Below, piece by piece: positions 52,648-60,805 of a stretch of DNA of 64,000 bases (the stretch's first letter is position 1; each line of letters begins with the position of its first letter). The notes under the pieces were generated by a model. The model was not told the origin of the DNA, searched no databases, and worked only from the letters and a program-made list of their open reading frames with translations. Origin of the DNA: JBEGHD01 sp049334165 (GTDB taxonomy: Bacteria; Bacteroidota; Bacteroidia; Flavobacteriales_D; Sanyastnellaceae); assembly GCA_049334165.1 (NCBI GenBank), contig JBEGHD010000005.1; one strand, 5' to 3'. Made by a program: the position numbers and the translations under genes.

Positions 52648-54600
52648 ATGATTGACTATCAAAGGTTAGTGTGGTTCTTTGTGGTTCCACTCCTGACATT
52701 CTTTTGTATTCCAACTTCAGTTTGTGCCCAGCAAGACTCGAGTTTTTCCGGTCGGATTCAGGTCGGAAACCTGCTTGGAGATGCTGATTTTCGCTACAAG
52801 TTGGTGAACAACGACACGGTGCTGAGCGGCCCTTTCGCTATGCGCGGATCCAACCTCGATCAGTTATCGGCCTCGCAGTTGGGTTACTATTCATTCAATG
52901 GAAAATTTGAGGACAATCTTCCGGTAAACAATTGGAGAATCGAATTTGGGCAATACGCTGCTGCTGGCGGTGCTGAACTCATCGATTACCTGTTTCAACT
53001 GAAAGTTAGCGGAACGCAGCACATCGCAACTGGCGAACTCGCTGAAGGTGTTCCTGATGGTGAGTGGAGTCACTCGATTTTTCAGGTTGAAAACTCGGCA
53101 ACGGTCGAACAGGTTTTCAAAAGCCAAATGAGTTTTGAAAAAGGCATCCCAGCGGGAAGCTTCCGACTTTCTGGTGATGATCTCACGCTATTGGGAATGT
53201 TCGGAACGGACGGGTATGCGGATGATGAATGGGCGCTCAACTTCGAAAATATTCCCGGAACGATGGAATACTGGACTTTTGTGGATGGGCGACTCAGCAA
53301 AATAGAAGTTTTGCAAACAGGGAGTTCTAAAACAATTTCGGTCTACCCGGAAAAACTGGAAAATCCCAAAACCATCCATCTCGGTCCGCAGTTTTTTGAA
53401 ATTCTCAAACTGCAACACATTCTGACCAATAAGACCTTCGTGAAGTTTGAAGGTGGCATGTCTAAACTGATGGCTGAAAATAACCGCTTGTATCAGCGGG
53501 TTGACAGCTTGTTTACCAGCCTTAGCGATGCGCGTTTCATGCCTGTTTTCAAGGTGAAGGTGAAGCACTATCCTCTTACCAAAGCAGAGCTGGTAGAGCT
53601 CGACTCTCTCGAAAGCCGACTGGAAAAAATGCAGAGTGAAATTGATGCGCTCAGCGAAAATACCCAGCTCAACATTTTGAAGCACTCTGACGAAGAGGTG
53701 CGGTTTTATCTTTCCACACTTTCAAAAATTCAATCAGAATGGCTCACACCACTCTCGAGGATTGACGAGTACAGGAAAGACAGTACGCTGGAATTTTTGC
53801 CACGAGAATACTTGCTTCGTGTGCTCATGGCTGGAGCTCCTTCTCCAGAGCTGAAAGTTGAGTACGACTTTCAGGACAGTCTGCGAAGTAGAGTCTTCGA
53901 AGGAGCTGAGCTGTCAGATCTCGACTGGCAGATTGAAGGCCTCGAAGCGGCCGATCAGTTTTCGCGCTACGTTCACCAAAGTGTGACTCTAATTGCGGAT
54001 ACACTCCAGAAAAAAATACAGGAACAACAGCGCGAGAAAGAACTGGTGAAGTTGGAGGACGAGCTGATGTTGAGAATTTCTGAATTCGAGCAGTTCATCG
54101 ATTCTCTTCAGGGCGAGGCCTCTGGCGATCTGGGCGAGTTGATAGGTAGCTTGAAACGCTCAGCAAACAAAGAGCTCAGCAAGTATTCCTCCATCGAAAA
54201 CGTTTCGTCCAGGCCAGCACAGGCAACCGAGCTAATCGCGTGCATCGATCAGATGGAGAAGCTCGCATTAACGCTTTTGAGGTATCCTGAAAGAGATAGG
54301 GAGATAGAACAAGCTTACACAGATGAGGTGTGGAATCCCTTCACGAGTACCACCATGACAGAGCAAGTGAAAAGGCGAATCACCGAAGCTTATGAGAACG
54401 TGCTAAAACCTTATTTCTTCAATGAAGTCAAAAACAACCTCAATTGCCAGAATGCAGAAAACTGGAAGAAGCGAATTGATGTGACTCACAAGAGGATGCT
54501 GAAGCTGAGCGAGAGTAATACCTCACGGGTAGAGCGCAAGCTCAAAAACGAAACTGATCCAAACGTAGTGATGCAGCTACTCAATATTTCAATTAAGTAA
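52648..54600 (+). CDS. Exported protein with YwqK/MORN-like repeats and coiled coil
   Basis: 650 residues from the ATG at 52648 (a TTG two codons earlier is also in frame). Signal peptide ends near SVCAQ. The N-terminal ~250 residues hold irregular repeats of the YwqK/MORN type (YYSFNGKFEDNLPVNNWRIE, ATGELAEGVPDGEWSHS, MSFEKGIPAGSFRLSG). The rest is helical with coiled-coil stretches (~270-365, ~440-500). I know no family for the whole. It starts the trio with the DUF2490 gene (3 nt) and the MORN gene (58 nt). Confidence 0.82.
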   Translation: MIDYQRLVWFFVVPLLTFFCIPTSVCAQQDSSFSGRIQVGNLLGDADFRYKLVNNDTVLSGPFAMRGSNLDQLSASQLGYYSFNGKFEDNLPVNNWRIEFGQYAAAGGAELIDYLFQLKVSGTQHIATGELAEGVPDGEWSHSIFQVENSATVEQVFKSQMSFEKGIPAGSFRLSGDDLTLLGMFGTDGYADDEWALNFENIPGTMEYWTFVDGRLSKIEVLQTGSSKTISVYPEKLENPKTIHLGPQFFEILKLQHILTNKTFVKFEGGMSKLMAENNRLYQRVDSLFTSLSDARFMPVFKVKVKHYPLTKAELVELDSLESRLEKMQSEIDALSENTQLNILKHSDEEVRFYLSTLSKIQSEWLTPLSRIDEYRKDSTLEFLPREYLLRVLMAGAPSPELKVEYDFQDSLRSRVFEGAELSDLDWQIEGLEAADQFSRYVHQSVTLIADTLQKKIQEQQREKELVKLEDELMLRISEFEQFIDSLQGEASGDLGELIGSLKRSANKELSKYSSIENVSSRPAQATELIACIDQMEKLALTLLRYPERDREIEQAYTDEVWNPFTSTTMTEQVKRRITEAYENVLKPYFFNEVKNNLNCQNAENWKKRIDVTHKRMLKLSESNTSRVERKLKNETDPNVVMQLLNISIK

Positions 54601-54603
54601 GCT

Positions 54604-55449
54604 ATGCAACTGAGTAAATTTAGATTATTCGGGAAATTGCTCCTGGCAATAGTTTTTGTTGCGGGCTTTGGATTGGTTTGGAGTCCGCTAAAGGCCCAGG
54701 ATGGGGAATTGCCGGACGAGTCGCAATTTGAGCCGTCAAAAACGCGACTTTGGATCAACAACTATGGCAACATCCGACTGACGGACAATCTTTTTTGGAT
54801 CGCTCAAACGCACTTGCGCAGACAGCAAACGGATGACGTGCCTTTTGTGGGGCAGATGGCGCAGGTCTACAACAGACATGCAATTAGCTATTTGTTTTCA
54901 AAGAGTTTTAATGCGAGCCTTGGTGGTGTACTCCGCGTGAATTTCAACACTAATCGATCATCATCGGATCAGCAGAGAGCCAATCTCGAGTGGCGCATCT
55001 GGCACGAGTACCAGTTTGCTGTGCCCGTAAGCCGCGCCATGATTTACCACAGAATTCGACTAGAGCACCGTTGGACAAGAAACTTTGTGGAAGGCAGTGA
55101 CTACACTTTTCGCAATCGCTGGCGCTACATGTTCAACATGAAAATTCCGATCAACAAAGCTGCGCTGGCACCCGAAACTTTTTACATCGCTCCGGAAGCA
55201 GAGCTGATTATGCAAAGTGGAAAAACGGTGGTTGACAGTCCGCTAGAAGACCTGCGACTTCACACATCCTTTGGTTACATCCTAAATCCCCGGCTCACTT
55301 TTGCTGCCGGATTGATGTACTCCATGGGGCAGGAGCTTTACAACGGAGGGATTTACAATCAGAAGTGGACGGTGAGGCTCCACATGTATTTTTCTCCCGA
55401 TTTTCGCAAAGTGAAAAACAAGCTTCCAGCGGTTCACCTGATGGAATAA
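54604..55449 (+). CDS. DUF2490 family outer-membrane-like protein
   Basis: 281 residues. Signal peptide (~residues 12-30, ending LKAQ) then strands typical of DUF2490: LWINNYGNIRLTDNLFWIAQ, HAISYLFSKSFNASLGGVLR, HRIRLEHRW, FRNRWRYMFNM, and FTFAAG-like LTFAAGLMYSMGQ. Likely a small outer-membrane beta-barrel; role unknown. Start 3 nt after the repeat protein's stop, so co-translated. Confidence 0.88.
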   Translation: MQLSKFRLFGKLLLAIVFVAGFGLVWSPLKAQDGELPDESQFEPSKTRLWINNYGNIRLTDNLFWIAQTHLRRQQTDDVPFVGQMAQVYNRHAISYLFSKSFNASLGGVLRVNFNTNRSSSDQQRANLEWRIWHEYQFAVPVSRAMIYHRIRLEHRWTRNFVEGSDYTFRNRWRYMFNMKIPINKAALAPETFYIAPEAELIMQSGKTVVDSPLEDLRLHTSFGYILNPRLTFAAGLMYSMGQELYNGGIYNQKWTVRLHMYFSPDFRKVKNKLPAVHLME

Positions 55450-55507
55450 ACGTAGAGTTTTGTTGGTAAGAAGCAATAACTTGAATCGAAGAGGAGATAA
55501 TTGAATA

Positions 55508-56383
55508 ATGAAGAACAGAAAGACACTTACACTCATCATTCTTGTCATCATTTTCTGCGCTGCGGCACTCTTTTTCTTTGTGAAAAGTCAAAGATTGTCG
55601 GATGAAGTAGCTCGCAAAACCGCGGAAGTTGAGGAACGCCAGGAGTTCGTGGACTTCACAAAAATGCTTTCGGCTCAGGATTCTCTTTTGCTCAGAGGCG
55701 AGTATCAGGAGGCTATCAGATTTTATCAATCGGAAATGACTGATGCCGATGAACAGCAGAAGACCGCTTTGGCGATTCGGATAGAAATCGCCCGGGAGCT
55801 CATGAGAAAGAACGAAAGTGTTGATGCTACAGAAGCCGAACTGGCCAATCAGCTGCAGGCCAAAACTGATCAGCTCACTGCTGTAGAAGATAGTCTAACA
55901 GCGCAATCTGAAGCACAGGGTCAAAAAATCGACTCGCTTAGTTTTGCTCTCGAAAAGGCGCAAATGCGACAGGCAGATTTGGAACAGCAAGTGAAAACCA
56001 GGCCGGAAAGGGAATACCTCACTTTCACAAGCTCAAAAGGAAACGATGTCCATTACATCGGAGGGGTGGAAAGTGGCAAAGCCAACGGTGAAGGGGTTGG
56101 CCTTTGGTCTACTGGCAGTCGTTACCGGGGCGAGTGGAAAAACAACGAACGCCACGGTGAAGGCACGTTTCACTGGCCGGATGGCGAGCGCTACGAGGGC
56201 GAGTTCAAAAGCGATAAGAGACACGGCAAGGGAAGCTACTTCTGGAGCAATGGCGAATCGTTTGTCGGCCTGTGGAAGAATGACAAAAGAAACGGCAAGG
56301 GCACTTTCTACAATGCCGATGGCAAAGTAGTGGCCTCCGGAATGTGGGAAGATGATGAGCTTGTAGAAATGCAGGAGCAGTGA
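55508..56383 (+). CDS. Membrane-anchored coiled-coil protein with MORN repeats
   Basis: 291 residues. One N-terminal membrane helix (~8-27), a coiled coil (~30-170), then four MORN repeats (~190-280): SRYRGEWKNNERHGEGTFHW, ERYEGEFKSDKRHGKGSYFW, ESFVGLWKNDKRNGKGTFYN and a degenerate one. The start is preceded by GGAGATAATTGAATA, a possible ribosome site. MORN proteins bind membranes or scaffold envelope parts in other systems; here the topology puts the repeats outside the inner membrane. Convergent with obgE (4 nt). Confidence 0.88.
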   Translation: MKNRKTLTLIILVIIFCAAALFFFVKSQRLSDEVARKTAEVEERQEFVDFTKMLSAQDSLLLRGEYQEAIRFYQSEMTDADEQQKTALAIRIEIARELMRKNESVDATEAELANQLQAKTDQLTAVEDSLTAQSEAQGQKIDSLSFALEKAQMRQADLEQQVKTRPEREYLTFTSSKGNDVHYIGGVESGKANGEGVGLWSTGSRYRGEWKNNERHGEGTFHWPDGERYEGEFKSDKRHGKGSYFWSNGESFVGLWKNDKRNGKGTFYNADGKVVASGMWEDDELVEMQEQ

Positions 56384-56387
56384 AACT

Positions 56388-57401
56388 CTAACCTCTCACT
56401 TTCCCTTCTGCATTTAGTTCAAAAGAGCTCCAGATTTTGTCTTTTAATTCTGTGATGCCTTTACCCGAAACGGAAGAAATAAAGATCGTTTCTACTCCTT
56501 CGGGAAGCTCGGCTTTCATTTCTCCGATCAATTCCTCATCGAGCATGTCGCTTTTGGAAATGGCAAGCAGGCGCTTTTTATCGAGCAGTTCGGGGTTGAA
56601 CTTCTCTAGCTCATTGAGCAAAATCTGGTACTCTTTGGCGATGTTGTCGCTGTCAGCTGGTACCAAAAACAGCAGTGTGGCGTTTCTTTCGATGTGTCTC
56701 AAAAAGCGGTGGCCGAGACCTTTTCCTTCGTGAGCGCCTTCAATTATTCCTGGAATATCGGCCACTACAAACGACCTGTTGTCGCGGTAGTTTACCATCC
56801 CCAGGTTGGGAGTGAGAGTAGTGAAAGGGTAGTTGGCGATTTCCGGCTTGGCTGCGCTGATTACCGAAAGGAGCGTAGATTTTCCGGCATTGGGAAAGCC
56901 AACAAGTCCCACATCGGCCAGCACTTTTAACTCGAGCACTTTCCAGCTTTCCGACCCGTCTTCTCCGGGCTGGGCAAATCGGGGTGTTTGAAAAGTCGAA
57001 GATTTAAAGTGGTCGTTTCCGAGGCCACCTCGTCCGCCTTTCACTAAAATGTGTTCCTGGCCGTCCTCAGTGATTTCCACATCCACTTCACCCGTTTCAG
57101 CATCTTTGGCCAGCGTGCCCAACGGTACTTCAATGATTTCGTCTTTGCCTTCCGCACCAGTGCTTCGGCTTCTTCCTCCGCCTTCGCCATCATTGGCAAT
57201 CACGTGCTTTCTGTACTTCAGGTGCAGCAATGTCCAGAGCTGGCTGTTGCCGCGAATGATCACGTGACCACCGCGACCGCCATCTCCGCCATCGGGACCA
57301 CCTTTGGCATTTAGCCTGTCGCGATGAAGGTGGGCCGAACCGGCACCGCCTTTTCCAGATCTGCAGCAGATCTTTACGTAATCGACAAAGTTTGAATTCA
57401 T
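56388..57401 (-). CDS. obgE: Obg family GTPase
   Basis: Ribosome-assembly and stress GTPase, 337 residues. Gly-rich Obg fold first (CRSGKGGAGSAHLHR, GGPDGGDGGRGGHVII), then the G domain: G1 GFPNAGKSTLLS, G3 VADIPGIIEGAHEGKGLG, G4 AISKSDMLD, G5 ISSVSGKGI. No long C-terminal tail. Read after adk with 8 nt between. Confidence 0.96.
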   Translation of the reverse strand: MNSNFVDYVKICCRSGKGGAGSAHLHRDRLNAKGGPDGGDGGRGGHVIIRGNSQLWTLLHLKYRKHVIANDGEGGGRSRSTGAEGKDEIIEVPLGTLAKDAETGEVDVEITEDGQEHILVKGGRGGLGNDHFKSSTFQTPRFAQPGEDGSESWKVLELKVLADVGLVGFPNAGKSTLLSVISAAKPEIANYPFTTLTPNLGMVNYRDNRSFVVADIPGIIEGAHEGKGLGHRFLRHIERNATLLFLVPADSDNIAKEYQILLNELEKFNPELLDKKRLLAISKSDMLDEELIGEMKAELPEGVETIFISSVSGKGITELKDKIWSSFELNAEGKVRG

Positions 57402-57409
57402 TCCTTGAG

Positions 57410-57988
57410 TTATGACTTGCTTTCTTCGACAGCTTTGAAAAGCCTTTGGGCAATTTCATCGATGCTGCCAACGCCATCTACGGCTTTAAATTTCCCTTGC
57501 TTGCGATAGTGCTCAGCTACGGGAGCAGTTTCTTTTTTATAAACGTCAATGCGATTTTGAATCACGTCTGGATTGGCATCGTCAGGGCGGCCGCTGGTTT
57601 TAGCGCGCTCCATGAGTCGGGTTTTCAACTCGTCTTCTTCAACTTCCAGAGCGAGCATCACCTTGATCTCATCGTTTCTCGATTCCAAAAACTCATCAAG
57701 CGCTTCGGCCTGAGCCACAGTTCTCGGGAATCCATCAAAAATGAATCCGTTGGAATCTTTGGCCTTGTTTACCTCAGCCTGCAACATGCCAATGGTAACA
57801 TCGTCTGGAACGAGTTCACCTTTGTCCATGTAGCTTTTGGCTAAATTTCCCAGTTCAGTTCCACCTTTGATGTTCGATCGGAAAATATCTCCGGTAGAAA
57901 GGTGAACGAGATCGTACTCCTGAACCAGGTTTTCGCTTTGTGTTCCTTTGCCCGCTCCCGGAGGGCCAAATAAAATGATGTTCAACAT
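57410..57988 (-). CDS. adk: Adenylate kinase
   Basis: Balances ATP, ADP and AMP. 192 residues, the short form whose LID is only a loop: P-loop GPPGAGKGTQSENL (7-20), DGFPRTVAQAEALDEFL, and RAKTSGRPDDANPDVIQNR. No zinc cysteines. hpt ends 12 nt upstream; obgE starts 8 nt downstream, so hpt-adk-obgE reads as one unit. Confidence 0.96.
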   Translation of the reverse strand: MLNIILFGPPGAGKGTQSENLVQEYDLVHLSTGDIFRSNIKGGTELGNLAKSYMDKGELVPDDVTIGMLQAEVNKAKDSNGFIFDGFPRTVAQAEALDEFLESRNDEIKVMLALEVEEDELKTRLMERAKTSGRPDDANPDVIQNRIDVYKKETAPVAEHYRKQGKFKAVDGVGSIDEIAQRLFKAVEESKS

Positions 57989-58000
57989 TGCTCTGTCTGT

Positions 58001-58549
58001 TTATTCTTCAACTTTTTGATAAATGGCATTCAACTCGCGGCCGAGCCCGTTGTAGTCGAGGCCGTAGCCAACCACAAACTCATCCGAAATTTCCATGCCC
58101 AGGTAGTTGATTTTTCGTTTTTGATTATAAACTTCCGGCTTTAGCAATAAGCTGGAAATTAAAATTTTCTCGGGTTTCTGCTGCTCCAGTAGAGCCAAAA
58201 TTTTCTCCAATGTGTTTCCGGTATCCACGATGTCTTCAACTACAACTACCGTTCGTCCGGTAATGTCAGCATCAAGCCCGATGAGTTCATTTACCACCTC
58301 AGTAGATTTGGTGCCCTGGTAGCTTCTCATTTTTATGAAAGAAAACTCGCAGGCCAGGTCCATTTTTGTGACCAAATCGGCAGCGAGTCTAAAAGCACCG
58401 TTGAGCACCGGTAGAAAAATTGGAGTTTGATCGCGGAGGTCTGTAGTCATTCGATCGGCCATCTCTTTAACACGCTCCTGCACCTCGCTTTCGGAAATAA
58501 TTTCCCGAAAGCGCAAATCGCCCAACACTACATCTTTGATTTCCTCCAT
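58001..58549 (-). CDS. hpt: Hypoxanthine phosphoribosyltransferase
   Basis: Purine salvage enzyme, 182 residues. PRPP motif VVVVEDIVDTGNTLEKI, the flexible loop around KMRSYQGTKSTEV, and the base-site end DEFVVGYGLDYNGLGRELN are all standard for the Hpt type. First gene of the hpt-adk-obgE unit; divergent from lpdA, 130 nt apart. Confidence 0.95.
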   Translation of the reverse strand: MEEIKDVVLGDLRFREIISESEVQERVKEMADRMTTDLRDQTPIFLPVLNGAFRLAADLVTKMDLACEFSFIKMRSYQGTKSTEVVNELIGLDADITGRTVVVVEDIVDTGNTLEKILALLEQQKPEKILISSLLLKPEVYNQKRKINYLGMEISDEFVVGYGLDYNGLGRELNAIYQKVEE

Positions 58550-58679
58550 ATCTTAAAAATCGCTGCGAAGGTAATTGATTTTGTCCGACTGAAGAGTAGC
58601 CCGCATGGCAGAGCCGTTAGCAATGCTTTTTTACTAAATTCGCAATCCGTTTTAAACCCGAAAAAAGATTAGACAGACC

Positions 58680-60068
58680 ATGGATTACGATGTGATAGTA
58701 CTCGGCAGTGGACCGGGAGGATATGTGGCCGCCATCAGAGCTTCGCAACTCGGACTCAAAACTGCAATTGTAGAGCGTGAGTCGCTCGGAGGTGTTTGCC
58801 TCAACTGGGGCTGTATCCCTACAAAAGCTTTGTTGAAAAGCGCCAACGTGTTTGACTACATCAACCACGCAGAAGATTTTGGAATCAAAGTGAGCTCTCC
58901 GAAAGTGGATTTTGGAGGCATGATAAAAAGAAGCCGCGAAGTTGCCGGAAGCATGAGCAACGGTGTGCAGTTCTTGATGAAAAAGAACAAGATCGATGTG
59001 CACATGGGCGAAGGAAAAGTGCTGAAGGGAAAGAAAATTTCCGTGAAGGGCGAAGATGGGAAAACCAAAGAGCTCTCTGCTGAGCACATCATTGTTTCTA
59101 CAGGAGCGCGCTCTCGCGAGTTGCCATCTATGAAACAGGACGGCAAAAAAATTATCGGTTACCGCGAAGCAATGACACTCGACAAGCAGCCTAAGAAAAT
59201 GGTTGTTGTTGGATCAGGTGCTATCGGATCTGAATTCGCTTACTTCTACAACTCTATTGGTACCGAAGTAACCCTCGTTGAATACATGGACAACGTGGTT
59301 CCTGTGGAAGACGAAGAAGTTTCAAAACAACTTGCACGCTCCTTCAAAAAGCAAGGCATCAAAGTGATGACCAGCTCCGAAGTGACAGAGGTGGACACTT
59401 CTGGAAAAGGATGCAAGGTGAAAGTGAAAACCAAGAAAGGCGAAGAAACCATCGATTGCGATGTGGTTCTTTCTGCAGCCGGAGTGGTTTCAAACATCGA
59501 AAACATCGGTCTTGAGGATGTTGGCATTGCCACAGACAAAGGGAAGATCATGGTCAACAAATACTACGAAACCAACATCCCCGGTTACTACGCCATTGGC
59601 GATTGCGTTCCCGGTCCGGCTCTGGCTCACGTAGCTTCTGCCGAAGGGATTACCTGCGTGGAAAAAATCGCTGGTGAAAACCCCGAAGGACTCGATTACA
59701 ACAATATTCCGGGTTGTACTTACTGCTTCCCAGAAGTGGCTTCTGTGGGCTATACAGAAAAACAAGCCAAAGAAGAAGGCTACGAAATTAAAGTCGGGAA
59801 ATTCCCGTTCTCAGCTTCTGGTAAAGCCAAAGCAGCCGGTCACTCTGATGGATTTGTCAAATTGATTTTTGACGCCAAATATGGAGAGCTCCTCGGTGGG
59901 CACATGGTTGGGTACAACGTTACAGAGCTAATTGCGGAAATTGTAGCGGTGAGAAAACTCGAAACCACGGGCCTCGAGCTGATCAAAACTGTTCACCCAC
60001 ACCCAACTATGAGTGAAGCGGTGATGGAAGCTGCAGCTGCGGCTTACGATGAGGTAATCCACCTCTAG
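58680..60068 (+). CDS. lpdA: Dihydrolipoyl dehydrogenase (E3)
   Basis: Reoxidises lipoamide in 2-oxo-acid dehydrogenase complexes with NAD. 462 residues. FAD motif VIVLGSGPGGYVAAIRA, redox pair C40-C45 in GGVCLNWGCIPTKALL, NAD motif VVVGSGAIGSEFAYFYNS, and the active-site HPHPTMSEAVMEA. All intact. Acts with lipoylated partners made by LipA (22.2 kb). Single-gene unit closed by a terminator. Confidence 0.97.
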   Translation: MDYDVIVLGSGPGGYVAAIRASQLGLKTAIVERESLGGVCLNWGCIPTKALLKSANVFDYINHAEDFGIKVSSPKVDFGGMIKRSREVAGSMSNGVQFLMKKNKIDVHMGEGKVLKGKKISVKGEDGKTKELSAEHIIVSTGARSRELPSMKQDGKKIIGYREAMTLDKQPKKMVVVGSGAIGSEFAYFYNSIGTEVTLVEYMDNVVPVEDEEVSKQLARSFKKQGIKVMTSSEVTEVDTSGKGCKVKVKTKKGEETIDCDVVLSAAGVVSNIENIGLEDVGIATDKGKIMVNKYYETNIPGYYAIGDCVPGPALAHVASAEGITCVEKIAGENPEGLDYNNIPGCTYCFPEVASVGYTEKQAKEEGYEIKVGKFPFSASGKAKAAGHSDGFVKLIFDAKYGELLGGHMVGYNVTELIAEIVAVRKLETTGLELIKTVHPHPTMSEAVMEAAAAAYDEVIHL

Positions 60069-60093
60069 GAGGGAGAGCCTAATAAAACTTTGA

Positions 60094-60123
60094 AAAGCCT
60101 CGGTTCTGCCGGGGCTTTTTTTA
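60094..60123. terminator. Terminator between lpdA and the DUF922 gene
   Basis: AAAAGCC with an inner CGG-TTCTG-CCG hairpin and closing GGCTTTT, then T residues. One T-G mismatch in the stem. Convergent position, may serve both. Confidence 0.82.
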
Positions 60124-60672
60124 TTGCCCTGAAGAAGCAAACTCCTGCAACTCAGCCAGCGAGCTTGCCACTTTTTCTTCCCACTTTTGCTGTGCTTCGC
60201 GATTGAGGCTGTGGTCGGTTTCTTTGTCGTAAAGTGTTTGCATCGCTACCATTTCTTCGTAGATGTTGTCGTAAAGATCCTCGAGCTCTTTGGCGAGTCC
60301 GCGTTTCATAAATTCTCCAATCGGCATCTCGTATTCCTCCATTGCTTTTCGCATTTTTCTGGCGTGTAGCTCGGTGATGTCGAAGTGGAGCTGTTCGTGG
60401 CGCAGCAGGTAGTCTTTTTCAAAACCTTTTTGCACCCACGATTTTGACGGGATAAAGTAGCACTCCACATCAATTTCGATCATGCCGTCTTTCGTCTCCA
60501 CGTTGTAGCGAATTCCCGAGAAGGTAAGTGCCCGGTAGCCAAAGCCCTGATCTTTTCGCGGCTCAAAGTTGCTCCAGGTGAGCGGCCGGCTCTCCGACCA
60601 AGAGATGCGCTCCTGAGCCATGCCGTAGAAGCTTGAGAAGCAAATGATGAGTGCTGTAATTATTCGTTTCAT
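60121..60672 (-). CDS. DUF922-family putative zinc protease, exported
   Basis: 183 residues. Signal peptide (ends FYGMAQ), then ISWSESRPLTWSNFEPRKD and the metal motif YLLRHEQLHFDITELHARKM. HEQLH is an HExxH site and the later His of ELHA could complete it. The family is annotated as peptidase-like but activity is unproven. A Glu/Lys-rich helix fills the C-terminus. It overlaps the terminator tail slightly. Confidence 0.85.
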   Translation of the reverse strand: MKRIITALIICFSSFYGMAQERISWSESRPLTWSNFEPRKDQGFGYRALTFSGIRYNVETKDGMIEIDVECYFIPSKSWVQKGFEKDYLLRHEQLHFDITELHARKMRKAMEEYEMPIGEFMKRGLAKELEDLYDNIYEEMVAMQTLYDKETDHSLNREAQQKWEEKVASSLAELQEFASSGQ

Positions 60673-60805
60673 TCAGAGAGCTGTAGATGATTGAGAGAAC
60701 AAATAAAACTCATTTTTGTCAGGTTTTGTTTTCCGAAAACAGATCCCTTCGGTGGCTGTCTGAAGCCATTGTTTATTTTTATACCCGTTCAACGAGCCGA
60801 AAATT

